Assembly: GCF_012935325.2 (NCBI RefSeq)
Contig: NZ_JABBYG020000001.1
Span: forward strand, 310,001 to 374,000
Source: Paenibacillus sp. PL91
GTDB taxonomy: Bacteria > Bacillota > Bacilli > Paenibacillales > Paenibacillaceae
DNA: 64,000 nt
Direction: 5' to 3'
A program made the translations under genes and the position numbers. Below the pieces are notes generated by a model that was not told where the DNA came from, ran no database searches, and saw nothing but the letters and a program-made list of their open reading frames with translations. Below, one piece after another: positions 9,643 to 18,297 of the stretch. Each line of letters opens with the position of its first letter. The stretch's first letter is position 1.

Positions 9643-10473
9643 ATGACAACAACACCGAAAGAACGAATTGACGTGCTGCTTGTGGAGCGCGGGTTTTATG
9701 AAAGCAGAGAAAAAGCAAAGGCGGCTTTGATGGCGGGTTTAGTGCTTGTGAATGACGAGCCGGTTGACAAAAGCGGAATGAAAGTGCCGCGTACGGCAGA
9801 TATTAAAGTTAAAGGAGCTCTGCATCCTTATGTCAGCCGCGGCGGCTTGAAGCTTGAGAAGGCCATACGGAAATTCGATATCGATTTGAAGGGACGTGTC
9901 ATGCTCGATATTGGCGCGTCAACGGGCGGCTTTACCGATTGCGCGCTTCAAAACGGCGCATCCTATGTATATGCGATTGATGTCGGGTACAATCAACTTG
10001 ACTGGTCGCTTAGACAGGATGAGCGCGTTCATGTCATGGAGCGCACAAATTTTCGCTACACACAGCCGGCTGATTTGGTAGGTCCTTCGCCAACCTTTGC
10101 TTCCATTGACGTATCGTTCATCTCGTTGAAGCTTATTTTGCCTGCATTATCTCATTTGCTTGCAGTTGACTCTGGAATTGTCGCTCTCATAAAGCCGCAA
10201 TTCGAGGCTGGCCGCGAAAAGGTAGGCAAATCAGGCGTTGTTCGTGATCCTGCCGTGCATAGGGATGTGCTTAGGACCGTTCTCAGTGCGGCCGCAGAGC
10301 TTGGATATTCGCTGCAGGATATTACGTTCTCTCCAATTACGGGCGGAGAAGGCAATATCGAGTTTTTGGCCTATTGGAAATGGGCAGCGGAACCGAATGC
10401 AGCATTTCCAGATGACGCAGCGTTAGCGGAATTGGTCAAACAAGCGAACGAAACCTTTACGACAAACAAATAA
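9643..10473 (+). CDS. tlyA: TlyA family rRNA 2'-O-methyltransferase
   Basis: The protein (276 residues) has an N-terminal S4 RNA-binding domain (RIDVLLVERGFYESREKAKAA... about 5-65) and a FtsJ-like SAM methyltransferase core (MLDIGASTGGFTDCALQNGA, VDVSFISL-type motif IDVSFISLKLILP, KPQFEAGR). TlyA of mycobacteria methylates 16S and 23S rRNA cytidines; B. subtilis YqxC is the equivalent at this locus. GGGAG precedes the ATG. A terminator follows, so the dxs-tlyA unit ends here. Confidence 0.92.
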   Translation: MTTTPKERIDVLLVERGFYESREKAKAALMAGLVLVNDEPVDKSGMKVPRTADIKVKGALHPYVSRGGLKLEKAIRKFDIDLKGRVMLDIGASTGGFTDCALQNGASYVYAIDVGYNQLDWSLRQDERVHVMERTNFRYTQPADLVGPSPTFASIDVSFISLKLILPALSHLLAVDSGIVALIKPQFEAGREKVGKSGVVRDPAVHRDVLRTVLSAAAELGYSLQDITFSPITGGEGNIEFLAYWKWAAEPNAAFPDDAALAELVKQANETFTTNK

Positions 10474-10489
10474 ATGGTGAAACCAGAAA

Positions 10490-10528
10490 GGTGCCGAGCA
10501 GAGTTGTAGCTGCCCGGCATCTTTTTTT
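10490..10528 (+). terminator. Intrinsic terminator after tlyA
   Basis: Twelve-base arms at 10490-10501 and 10510-10521 (GGTGCCGAGCAG with CTGCCCGGCATC, one wobble, one mismatch) are followed by TTTTTTT. Confidence 0.85.
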
Positions 10529-10568
10529 CTTTACAGCGGGCAGCACGTTTTGATAAACTATAGAAAAG

Positions 10569-10582
10569 CAAACAAACGTTCG
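10569..10582 (+). promoter_or_regulatory. LexA-box-like sequence
   Basis: CAAACAAACGTTCG matches the Bacillus SOS operator CGAAC-N4-GTTCG at 9 of 10 defined positions. It lies upstream of the unknown gene, argR and recN. A single near-match in an intergenic region could be chance. Confidence 0.3.
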
Positions 10583-10655
10583 GTAAGTCCGACAAACAGG
10601 AATATGCCCCCAGCATAGCGAACGATTAAAGAAACAATCCATTTGCGAATGGGGG

Positions 10656-11126
10656 ATGCTGGTGGGTACGTACGGAGACTGGTTCATTATGCTGGTTGCA
10701 GCTTGCTTGTTTGTATTTTGGATGTTTAGGCTGTTTCATCGGTGGCTGCATGAGCCGGCAAGTGTTAACCGCCTGAAGCTTGGCAAAGGAGGCGTGCTCG
10801 CTGCAGATGATGAGAACATTCGATTGCTGGAGCAGGCGGGATATGAGGTAAGCTCAGGAAAACATTTGGTACCGATTCCAATCAAGCTGGACGATGTGCC
10901 CCTTGGTAAGGGAAGTCGGTTATATATTGATTACATTGCGGTAATGGATAATAGTACGTATATCGTGAAAACAGCACGTGATCGGATGCCGATGGATTGG
11001 ACGGCCAGCGGAGTTAGAGATCGATTGCTCGTCTATTCACTGCTTTTGCCTGAATGCGAAGGCGTGTTGTTTGTAGACGCGAGGGAAAAGATCATCCGTA
11101 AAATTACGTTTCACATCTCAGACTAA
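10656..11126 (+). CDS. Membrane-anchored protein of unknown function
   Basis: I do not recognise this gene. The product (156 residues from ATG 10656) has one N-terminal membrane helix (about 8-26), then a soluble domain. The end of that domain, with IDYIAV, YIVKTARD, VRDRLLVYSLLL and GVLFVD, has the strand-helix order of Cas4/PD-(D/E)XK nucleases, but the acidic residue before the conserved Lys is missing, so it would be inactive (speculation). The start is uncertain: GTG 10662 and ATG 10689 have better-spaced Shine-Dalgarno sites than ATG 10656. It lies between tlyA and argR, followed by argR after 22 bp. Confidence 0.75.
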   Translation: MLVGTYGDWFIMLVAACLFVFWMFRLFHRWLHEPASVNRLKLGKGGVLAADDENIRLLEQAGYEVSSGKHLVPIPIKLDDVPLGKGSRLYIDYIAVMDNSTYIVKTARDRMPMDWTASGVRDRLLVYSLLLPECEGVLFVDAREKIIRKITFHISD

Positions 11127-11148
11127 TATCTAATGGAGGTTTTTTTTC

Positions 11149-11601
11149 ATGAAAGGGATTCGCCAATTTCGAATCAAGGAAATAATTACGAACCGAGTGA
11201 TCGAGACGCAGGAGGATCTTGTGGAGGCGCTTCGTGATTCAGGCATGCAGGTTACGCAGGCAACGGTATCACGCGATATGAAGGAGTTAATGCTCATTAA
11301 GATACCTGCAGGCGAAGGGAAGTACAAATATTCGATCCCGCAGGAACAACAGCGTCCGAACCCGATCCACAAGCTTAAGCGAGCGCTGCTTGACCATTTT
11401 GTACATATCGACTTTACCGATAATCTGGTCGTAATGAAATGTTTTCCAGGAACGGCTAATACAATATGTGCATTGGTCGATAATATGGAATGGTCAGAGG
11501 TAATGGGAACAATCTGCGGCGATGATACGATCCTAATGATCTGTCGCACGAAGAAGCAAAGCGGTGAAATTGTTGAGCGATTGCTCGAGCTATTGAATTA
11601 G
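11149..11601 (+). CDS. argR: Arginine repressor ArgR/AhrC
   Basis: ArgR represses arginine biosynthesis and activates catabolism when arginine is bound. The 150-residue protein has the winged-helix N-terminal domain (RIKEIITNRVIETQEDLVEAL, recognition helix TQATVSRDMKEL) and the hexamerising arginine-binding C-terminal domain (CFPGTANTICALVD, GTICGDDTILMICR with the two Asp residues that contact arginine). GGAGG lies 10 nt before the ATG. recN follows after 15 bp, the same pair as ahrC-recN in B. subtilis. Confidence 0.95.
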   Translation: MKGIRQFRIKEIITNRVIETQEDLVEALRDSGMQVTQATVSRDMKELMLIKIPAGEGKYKYSIPQEQQRPNPIHKLKRALLDHFVHIDFTDNLVVMKCFPGTANTICALVDNMEWSEVMGTICGDDTILMICRTKKQSGEIVERLLELLN

Positions 11602-11616
11602 GGAGGGTATTAAACC

Positions 11617-13329
11617 ATGCTGCGTGAGTTGTCTATTAGGAATTTAGCGGTAATCGAAGAAGTAAACGTTACATTTCATCATGGATTTCATGTTTTGACA
11701 GGAGAAACAGGTGCAGGTAAATCAATACTAATTGATGCGCTAAGCTTGCTGGTCGGTGGCAGAGGCTCCGCAGACATGGTACGGTACGGATGTGACAAAG
11801 CCGAGATGGAGGCAATGTTCGATCTTTCCGTCAGCCATCCTGTCTGGCATGTGTTAAGCAGGCTTGGTGTACATGCCTCCTCCGAGGAGATGCTCGTCAT
11901 TAGGCGCGAGCTTTCTTCGCATGGGAAGAGCAGCAGCCGAGTGAACGGACAGCTTGTAACGATGACGATGCTTCGAGAAATTGGCGAATGTCTCGTTAAC
12001 ATTCATGGTCAGCACGAGCATCAATCTTTGCTTCGGACAGAGCAGCATTTGGAGTGGCTGGACTTGTTCGCAGGCGATCTGCTAATTGAGCGCAAGCAAA
12101 ATTATCGATCGATATTTAGCCAGCTGCAGCAGGTTAGAACATCACTGCGGGAGCTGGAAAATTCAACGAGGCAAAATGTGCAGATGCTTGATTTGTACCG
12201 TTTTCAAATTGAAGAAATTACGAACGCCCAGCTTAAGCCGATGGAGGATGAATTACTGACTGAACAGCGGCGCAAGCTAATGTATGCGGGGAAAAGAATG
12301 GATGCAGTGTCTGAAGCGTATTCGCTGTTGTACGGAGGAAAGGGGCTTGATATGGTCAGCAAAGCGGTTGCAAAGCTAATTGACATTCAATCCTACGATG
12401 CAGCAAAGTTAGGTCCTTTACTGGAGCAGCTGCAATCGGCCTTTTATCAAGCGGAGGACGCGGCATTCCAGCTTCGTGATTACCGCGACGGAATCGAATC
12501 TGACCCAGACCAGCTGTCGCAGGTTGATGACAGATTAGATTTGATCAATGGCTTGAAGCGCAAATACGGGGAATCCATTCCTGAGATTTTAGCTTATTTG
12601 GATCGAACGATTTCAGATCGGGACAAAATTGAAAATCGCGATCAATTGCTCGAAGAGCTTCGAAATGAAGAAATACAGCTGTATGACCAGGCTTTGCAGC
12701 TCGCGCAGGAGCTATCGCAGCTGCGCGAGCATGCGGCTACAAAACTGTCTGAAGCTATCGAGAATGAGCTCGTTCAGCTTCAAATGCCTTCGGCCAAGTT
12801 CCGTGTTCAAATCGATACGACGGTCGGAGGAGCCGACAGCACGAAGCAAATTCGACTGCACATAAATGGTATGGATGAAGCCATATTTATGCTCTCCACC
12901 AATCCGGGAGAACCGTTAAAGCCGCTTAGCAAAATTGCTTCCGGAGGCGAAATGTCAAGGATCATGCTAGCACTTAAAAGCATCTTCGCGGAAATCGATC
13001 AAGTTCCTGTTCTTATATTTGATGAGGTTGATACCGGCGTAAGCGGCCGCGCAGCACAAGCTATTGCAGAGAAGATGTCAAAGCTTGCTTTGAAGTGCCA
13101 AGTGTTCTCCATCACGCATTTGCCTCAGGTAGCATGCATGGCTGACCATCATTATGAAATACGGAAACAGGTTATTGGAGCTAGAACGTCAACGTCTGTC
13201 TCTGAGCTGTTGGGAACAGTACGGATCGAAGAGCTTGCGCGTATGCTTGGCGGGGTGGAAGTTACAGAAAAAACGAGGCACCATGCACAAGAAATGCTTG
13301 ATTTGGCGCACAGGCAGAAGGGAGCGTAA
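11617..13329 (+). CDS. recN: DNA repair protein RecN
   Basis: RecN is an SMC-like ATPase that gathers DNA ends at double-strand breaks for recombination. The 570-residue protein has Walker A GETGAGKS (29-36), a long coiled-coil middle (about 160-390), the signature ASGGEMSR and Walker B LIFDEVDTGVSG, then SITHLPQVA. GGGAGG precedes the ATG. The likely transcription unit starts at the unknown gene 10656; a LexA-like box lies before it. Confidence 0.96.
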   Translation: MLRELSIRNLAVIEEVNVTFHHGFHVLTGETGAGKSILIDALSLLVGGRGSADMVRYGCDKAEMEAMFDLSVSHPVWHVLSRLGVHASSEEMLVIRRELSSHGKSSSRVNGQLVTMTMLREIGECLVNIHGQHEHQSLLRTEQHLEWLDLFAGDLLIERKQNYRSIFSQLQQVRTSLRELENSTRQNVQMLDLYRFQIEEITNAQLKPMEDELLTEQRRKLMYAGKRMDAVSEAYSLLYGGKGLDMVSKAVAKLIDIQSYDAAKLGPLLEQLQSAFYQAEDAAFQLRDYRDGIESDPDQLSQVDDRLDLINGLKRKYGESIPEILAYLDRTISDRDKIENRDQLLEELRNEEIQLYDQALQLAQELSQLREHAATKLSEAIENELVQLQMPSAKFRVQIDTTVGGADSTKQIRLHINGMDEAIFMLSTNPGEPLKPLSKIASGGEMSRIMLALKSIFAEIDQVPVLIFDEVDTGVSGRAAQAIAEKMSKLALKCQVFSITHLPQVACMADHHYEIRKQVIGARTSTSVSELLGTVRIEELARMLGGVEVTEKTRHHAQEMLDLAHRQKGA

Positions 13330-13443
13330 TGGAAGCCAATTAGGGAATGTTTTTGCGGACATAAAACGACCGGGTGAGGGTAACTTAAAGGTACGCCAAT
13401 GGCGACATAGCCTTCTACGTCATGCGATGGAATAACAGGGAGC

Positions 13444-14781
13444 GTGAAATCATTGAACTCCAGTAAAAGGAAGCGATGGTTTGGCCTAGTTCTCGTTTTC
13501 TTCATTTGCATGATCGGAAGCTCCACCCCGTTTCAACACTTTGCCGCAATCCCGAATGAACTTCGTTTATTCTCCGGGCAACTGAAACGACTACAATACG
13601 GAGTGCCCGTTCATGCAGAAGTAACGGTCGATCCTCAAATGCTTCAGATTAACGGATCAACAAGTCATTCATTATCCGTAAATTTGAACGAACCATTGTC
13701 ACTGCAGTCAAGTCAAAGCGGTCAAACCAAGATGAAAGTGAAATTATTTGGTAAAATTCCATTCAAGACAGTTAAAGTAAATGTTGTGCCTGATCTTCGT
13801 GTTATTCCAGGCGGTCAAACGATTGGAGTCAAGGTTAAATCATCAGGCATCCTAGTTGTCGGACATCATCAGGTCGCTGGCAGCGATGGCTTGAAGCAAT
13901 CGCCCGGTGAAGCCGCAGGACTGCGGCTAGGCGATTTGATCGTCAAGATCAATGGAACGAGCATCAACCAAGTACACAGGGTTGCAGAGCTAAGTGAGAA
14001 GGCTGGCAACGATAAGAAGCCGCTTGAAGTTATTTATAAACGAGACGGACAATTGAACAAGACGCAGCTAAATCCTGTCTTTGATGCAGAGGATAAAGCT
14101 TGGCGGCTCGGCTTGTACATTCGCGATTCAGCAGCAGGTGTTGGTACATTAACATTTTATGCTCCTGATCAAGGTGTATACGGAGCACTTGGACATGTTA
14201 TTACTGACATGGACACCCAGACTCCGATCGATGTAGGCGAAGGGCAGATTTTGCAGTCAAGCGTAACGTCCATTAACAAGAGTCAAAATGGTGAGCCAGG
14301 AGAAAAAAGAGCGCATTTTGTGAAAGAAAGCAAAATATTAGGAAATGTTGAGCGTAATACTCCTTTTGGCATTTTCGGCAAAATGAATGAAGTTCCTACG
14401 CATAGCTATAGTGATAAATCTTTGCCGGTAGCATTTGCCGAAGATGTCAAAGAAGGGCCAGCGCAAATTTTGACTGTTGTGAATGGACAGAAGGTTGAAC
14501 GATTTGATATTCAGATTGTTCACGTATCGAAGCAATCTGGGCCAGCAACGAAGGGTATGGTCATTAAAATAACAGATAAGCGTTTATTGAGCAAAACCGG
14601 AGGCATCGTTCAAGGCATGTCAGGAAGTCCGATTATCCAGGACGGCAAATTAGTCGGAGCTGTAACTCATGTTTTCGTTAATGATCCATCCTCGGGTTAT
14701 GGATGCTTTATCGAGTGGATGCTTCAGGATGCAGGCGTATTACTGAAATCGGCAAATGGCCGATTAGGGGATGCTGCTTAA
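13444..14781 (+). CDS. spoIVB: SpoIVB sporulation serine peptidase
   Basis: SpoIVB is made in the forespore and crosses into the intermembrane space to cut SpoIVFA, releasing pro-sigma-K processing. The product (445 residues) has a signal-anchor helix (about 14-26), a PDZ domain (about 125-200, containing PGEAAGLRLGDLIVKINGT) and an S55 peptidase domain with catalytic Ser395 in GMSGSPI and the closing GAVTHVF. Start is GTG 13444 or, with better spacing from AGGGAG (13437-13442), TTG 13453. recN-spoIVB-spo0A is the B. subtilis order. Confidence 0.95.
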   Translation: MKSLNSSKRKRWFGLVLVFFICMIGSSTPFQHFAAIPNELRLFSGQLKRLQYGVPVHAEVTVDPQMLQINGSTSHSLSVNLNEPLSLQSSQSGQTKMKVKLFGKIPFKTVKVNVVPDLRVIPGGQTIGVKVKSSGILVVGHHQVAGSDGLKQSPGEAAGLRLGDLIVKINGTSINQVHRVAELSEKAGNDKKPLEVIYKRDGQLNKTQLNPVFDAEDKAWRLGLYIRDSAAGVGTLTFYAPDQGVYGALGHVITDMDTQTPIDVGEGQILQSSVTSINKSQNGEPGEKRAHFVKESKILGNVERNTPFGIFGKMNEVPTHSYSDKSLPVAFAEDVKEGPAQILTVVNGQKVERFDIQIVHVSKQSGPATKGMVIKITDKRLLSKTGGIVQGMSGSPIIQDGKLVGAVTHVFVNDPSSGYGCFIEWMLQDAGVLLKSANGRLGDAA

Positions 14782-14806
14782 AGTTAAGAGCTAGCCATAG
14801 AGAAAT

Positions 14807-14851
14807 GTCTGCTTAAGCTGAATGTGAGGCTGGAGCAGACGTTTTTTTTTT
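14807..14851 (+). terminator. Intrinsic terminator after spoIVB
   Basis: GTCTGC (14807-14812) pairs with GCAGAC (14835-14840), followed by a run of ten T residues. Confidence 0.75.
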
Positions 14852-14897
14852 GATAAAAACTAAAAAACGCGCAGCTCAGTAAAAGAGCGATGAATTT

Positions 14898-15017
14898 TGT
14901 CGAAGAAGAACGAATGGGATCGTTACATGTAACAAATTTTTAATTATATCGAAATGCCGTAAAAAAATCTATAAAAATAATTTTCGACAGAAGGAATTCA
15001 ACTCCACATGTCGAAAA
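14898..15017 (+). promoter_or_regulatory. spo0A control region: three 0A boxes and a sigma-H-like promoter
   Basis: Three perfect 0A boxes are present: TGTCGAA at 14898-14904, its complement TTCGACA at 14983-14989, and TGTCGAA at 15009-15015. A sigma-H-like promoter, AGGAATT (14992-14998) with CGAAA 13 bp later (15012-15016), overlaps the last box. GTTACATGTAAC (14922-14933) is a perfect palindrome between the boxes. The arrangement fits Spo0A autoregulation, as known for the Ps promoter of B. subtilis spo0A. Confidence 0.7.
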
Positions 15018-15075
15018 CTTTAAGCAGACAACTAGTGAGCGAAAAACATCAACACATTTAAGGGAGGACTACAAC

Positions 15076-15888
15076 TTGCATAAGATCGAAGTATTATTGG
15101 CAGATGACAACCGTGAATTTACCAACCTGTTATCGGAATACATATCAGAACAAAGTGATATGAGTGTAAGTGGAGTCGCGTATAATGGAGAAGAGGTTCT
15201 AAGACATTTGGAAGAAACAAGAAAGGTTCCAGATGTACTTATCCTTGATATTATTATGCCTCATTTAGACGGACTAGGTGTTCTTGAGCGTCTGAAAGAA
15301 ATGAACATATCGCCAATGCCCAAAATCATTATGCTGACTGCATTTGGCCAAGAAAACATCACTCAAAAAGCGGTACAGCTTGGCGCTTCTTATTATATTT
15401 TGAAGCCATTTGATATGGATATTTTAGCAAATCGTATTCGTCAGCTTGTTGGAAACCCGACGTATTCCTCAACTGGCAGCTTCACATCTGGCTCCTCATC
15501 GCTCAAATCGAATGTCGTGCCGATTGCCAAAGGCAAAAACCTGGATGCTAATATTACGAGTATCATCCATGAAATCGGAGTGCCTGCTCATATTAAAGGT
15601 TATCAATACCTGCGTGAGGCAATCACGATGGTATATAACAACATCGAAATTTTGGGTGCGATTACAAAAACCCTTTACCCGGCCATTGCCGAAAAATTCA
15701 AAACAACGCCATCCCGTGTTGAGCGCGCGATCCGCCACGCCATCGAAGTGGCATGGACACGCGGCAACATTGACAGCATCTCTCACCTGTTCGGCTATAC
15801 AATCAACATTAGCAAATCGAAGCCTACTAATAGCGAGTTTATCGCGATGGTTGCTGATAAGCTGCGGATCGAGCATAAGGTTAGCTGA
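15076..15888 (+). CDS. spo0A: Sporulation master response regulator Spo0A
   Basis: Spo0A receives phosphate through the phosphorelay and switches on sporulation genes at 0A boxes. The 270-residue protein has a receiver domain (acidic pair D10-D11, phospho-acceptor D58 in [10 protein letters not shown], Lys in LKPFD) and the C-terminal DNA-binding domain ([38 protein letters not shown]). TTG start with AGGGAGG (15061-15067) 8 nt upstream. Transcribed alone between two terminators. Confidence 0.98.
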   Translation: MHKIEVLLADDNREFTNLLSEYISEQSDMSVSGVAYNGEEVLRHLEETRKVPDVLILDIIMPHLDGLGVLERLKEMNISPMPKIIMLTAFGQENITQKAVQLGASYYILKPFDMDILANRIRQLVGNPTYSSTGSFTSGSSSLKSNVVPIAKGKNLDANITSIIHEIGVPAHIKGYQYLREAITMVYNNIEILGAITKTLYPAIAEKFKTTPSRVERAIRHAIEVAWTRGNIDSISHLFGYTINISKSKPTNSEFIAMVADKLRIEHKVS

Positions 15889-15957
15889 AAGGGGGAAGAT
15901 TAACGGATTCGTTTTTTCTACCCGATGGTCAACTGTACTGTACAATCACTCCATGCC

Positions 15958-16008
15958 TACCACTTATTTTAATGGGTGCTTCAAACCTTAAAATAAGTGG
16001 TATTTTTT
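15958..16008 (+). terminator. Terminator of spo0A
   Basis: A perfect 15-bp inverted repeat (15958-15972 with 15988-16002) is followed by TTTTTT. The opposite side has no T run, so it mainly serves spo0A although it also borders the convergent gene. Confidence 0.9.
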
Positions 16009-16009
16009 A

Positions 16010-17230
16010 TCAGAAATAATCTGAAAAATATGGCTTCTCTTGATGGATCAATTGTTCAAGCATACATATAGAATCGTTGTCGGATTGAATACGGCCGATG
16101 CGAGCAAGATAAGCCGGACGTTTATAACCCATTAACATCGTCGTAAGTGTAGGAATGTCAATGACAACACTCGGCTCGAAGCCGCCTTGCTTTAAGGTTC
16201 CTTTTCCGGATGCATCTACAGTTAAAGTGAATATGCCTTGATTCCACTCCAGCATCGGATCATGCAGATTAATAACTAGCCGGCATTCTTTCGCCGGGCT
16301 TAAAAACGGATATTGCTCGATGAATAAAACGATATCGACAATTCGGGCCATATAGTAAGGCGCAATCGTTTCCTTAATATCGCCATCATCTAACATGAAA
16401 GCAAGCCGCTCATCTTTATAGATGTCCCCTTTGACAAGCGTAATCATGGAGAAATGGGCACTGACAAAGTTCCATAGCCCAGTCCGGGCCTCTTCATTGA
16501 TGTATACCATCTCTTTTATATAAAATACTTCCTCTGCGATCCAATACAGCAAGTAGCCCATAGGGGAATCGCTGCTATCATAATAAATAGCCACGGTCAT
16601 ATCATCCAAATCCCAGCGCAAATACTCTTCCCAAGCCAGCTCGTTCCGCAGCATAGCTCCGTGATGCAGCAAAGCAAACTGCTTATAGATCGTTTTTATA
16701 TCCGGATGCTCTATCGTTACTCGTTCCACATTGCCAGGCACGTTTTTGAGCTTAGGCAGCTGGGTATCAGGAACTTCAAAAGAAATTTTATCTGAAATGA
16801 TTTCCCAGCCTTTACGTCTATAATAGGGAATCGAATACGGATACAAGTACGAGATGGATTGCTTCCGATCCCTCATTTTACTTAAAGCCGTTAGCATCAG
16901 TTTATTCATTAATCCTAAATTAGCATATTCGGGATAGGTTCCAACTCCGGTTAGTCCGCCCATTTCATAAATATGACCAAAAATGTTAACTTGAAACGGG
17001 TAAACGGCAAGCTGAGAAATGAGCTTCTCGCCGTCAAACCAGCCTAGGACGTCGGCATGGACAAGAACCGGCAGCTTGGATTTCGCGATCTCCCTATTTT
17101 CCCACCCAAAGGTTTGCAAGTCGCGATTGGTTACTTGAAATACATAACGCAATAAATTGTTAAATTGCTCGCCATGCTGCGTCTCAACTTTTTTTAATTT
17201 GAGTCTATCCTGCAATTTCCTGCGACTCAT
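16010..17230 (-). CDS. Eis-like GNAT acetyltransferase with SCP2-type C-terminus
   Basis: The 406-residue protein fits the Eis family: a first GNAT domain (about 25-150) with acetyl-CoA-binding segment GVGTYPEYANLGLMNKLM, a second GNAT-like domain, and a C-terminal sterol-carrier-like domain (LTVDASGKGTLKQGGFEPSVVIDIPTL, YLARIGRI). Family members acetylate amine substrates such as aminoglycosides, but the substrate here cannot be told. ATG 17230 follows GGGGGAGA; a longer reading from 17275 has no site. It converges on spo0A. Confidence 0.8.
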   Translation of the reverse strand: MSRRKLQDRLKLKKVETQHGEQFNNLLRYVFQVTNRDLQTFGWENREIAKSKLPVLVHADVLGWFDGEKLISQLAVYPFQVNIFGHIYEMGGLTGVGTYPEYANLGLMNKLMLTALSKMRDRKQSISYLYPYSIPYYRRKGWEIISDKISFEVPDTQLPKLKNVPGNVERVTIEHPDIKTIYKQFALLHHGAMLRNELAWEEYLRWDLDDMTVAIYYDSSDSPMGYLLYWIAEEVFYIKEMVYINEEARTGLWNFVSAHFSMITLVKGDIYKDERLAFMLDDGDIKETIAPYYMARIVDIVLFIEQYPFLSPAKECRLVINLHDPMLEWNQGIFTLTVDASGKGTLKQGGFEPSVVIDIPTLTTMLMGYKRPAYLARIGRIQSDNDSICMLEQLIHQEKPYFSDYF

Positions 17231-17486
17231 GGATGTCTCCCCCCATTTATTCGAACATTTCCAATAGTTTACCATGCTGCTGGAATGCGAACAAATCAGG
17301 TCAGAGAAGAGGTTGAAAGGGTGTAATTTAACTTATTTTTTTCGTTCTATTTGGGTTGGTGAAAAGAGAAATTGACTTTATAAGCCTAGTCACATGGTAA
17401 GGAAGGTTGATCATATGAGGAGAGGGCGGAGCTTGCTGGCTTGTATTGAATTGATCTGAAACAAAAAAAGGCCATCATTGGATGCC
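17231..17486. other. Intergenic stretch upstream of the Eis-like gene
   Basis: No supported gene. A 14-codon frame (17415-17459) has a fair Shine-Dalgarno (AAGGAAGG) but nothing else, so it is not called. Confidence 0.5.
17463..17486 (-). terminator. Probable terminator of the 55-residue gene
   Basis: On the minus strand GGCATC and GATGGCC pair with a one-base bulge around CAAT, and TTTTTTT follows directly. Confidence 0.5.
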
Positions 17487-17654
17487 TCAGTTGTAAACCA
17501 CTCTGCGGTTTAAATAAACGTTGCTGCCATATTTCTCGATTAATCCAGAAGCTTCTGTTTGGATAAAGCTGCGAATTTCTTTCAGGCGTTGGCTTTGCGG
17601 CTGGATCGTCTCTTTTACTTTTCCATCTACGGTAACGTCAAAAACGATTTTCAA
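17487..17654 (-). CDS. Small protein of unknown function, 55 residues
   Basis: I do not recognise the family. The frame reads MKIVFDVTVDGKVKETIQPQ at the start, continues with a basic/amphipathic helix (SQRLKEIRSFIQTEA) and ends YLNRRVVYN. It has TTG start, GAGGTG 5 nt upstream, and a terminator-like hairpin right after the stop, which together support a real gene. No membrane segment or metal motif. It stands alone between the Eis-like gene and the divergent coaD-like gene. Confidence 0.65.
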   Translation of the reverse strand: MKIVFDVTVDGKVKETIQPQSQRLKEIRSFIQTEASGLIEKYGSNVYLNRRVVYN

Positions 17655-17789
17655 GTGCGCACCTCTTTTCTTTTGATGTTTTAATCATAGTGAAGTTGTA
17701 TTATGGAATGATAAAATAAGATCAGGATGAATGTAATTTTATATCAAAAGCGTTATCGCAATGTAAAATAAACGATTTGAGGTGGCAGG

Positions 17790-18266
17790 ATGAAAGCCGT
17801 ATATGCAGGCAGCTTTGACCCCATTACGCTTGGACATGTATCTGTTATCGAGAGAGCGTTCCATTTGTTTAACGAGGTACATATTATCGTCGCCAATAAT
17901 CGATCAAAGAAGCACCATTTTACGATAGAACAACGAACGGAGCTTGTCTCTTTATCGATTCAGCAGGATGAAAAAATTAAAATTATTCCTTATGGGGGTA
18001 TTGTTGCGGATTACATTAATGAGCATGATATTAACGTGGTCATACGGGGAATTCGAAATGCAACGGATCTTGAATACGAGCTTCAGCTTGAGCAATATAT
18101 TCGCAATACGACGATGGCTGATACGATCTATTTATCTCCTTATACGCATTACATGCAAACGAGCAGCTCGCTTGTCAGAATGTTTCTAATGTCCGATAAG
18201 ACAGAGCTGGCTGCTACCTACATGGTGCCGAAGGCTTATATGAAAATGCTCGAATATGAGGAATAA
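17790..18266 (+). CDS. CoaD-like pantetheine-phosphate adenylyltransferase
   Basis: The 158-residue protein is a nucleotidyltransferase of the CoaD type: GSFDP (7-11), the HxGH variant TLGH (13-16), RGIRNATDLEYE (86-97) and TSSSLVR (124-130). CoaD makes dephospho-CoA from 4'-phosphopantetheine and ATP. The C-terminal region (MFLMSDKTELAATYMVPKAY) departs from the usual CoaD ending, and the usual partner rsmD is absent, so it may be a divergent second copy with another substrate. Shine-Dalgarno GAGGTGG precedes the ATG. Confidence 0.75.
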   Translation: MKAVYAGSFDPITLGHVSVIERAFHLFNEVHIIVANNRSKKHHFTIEQRTELVSLSIQQDEKIKIIPYGGIVADYINEHDINVVIRGIRNATDLEYELQLEQYIRNTTMADTIYLSPYTHYMQTSSSLVRMFLMSDKTELAATYMVPKAYMKMLEYEE

Positions 18267-18297
18267 GCTGCATGGATGCACGGGGAATAATGAAATA

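Noticed and set aside
13154..13435. 93-codon frame overlapping the recN end
   Set aside because: Out of frame with recN, no start site, sequence mirrors recN coding DNA.
17415..17459. 14-codon frame with a fair Shine-Dalgarno
   Set aside because: Too short to judge; no repeat, attenuator or neighbour supports a leader peptide.
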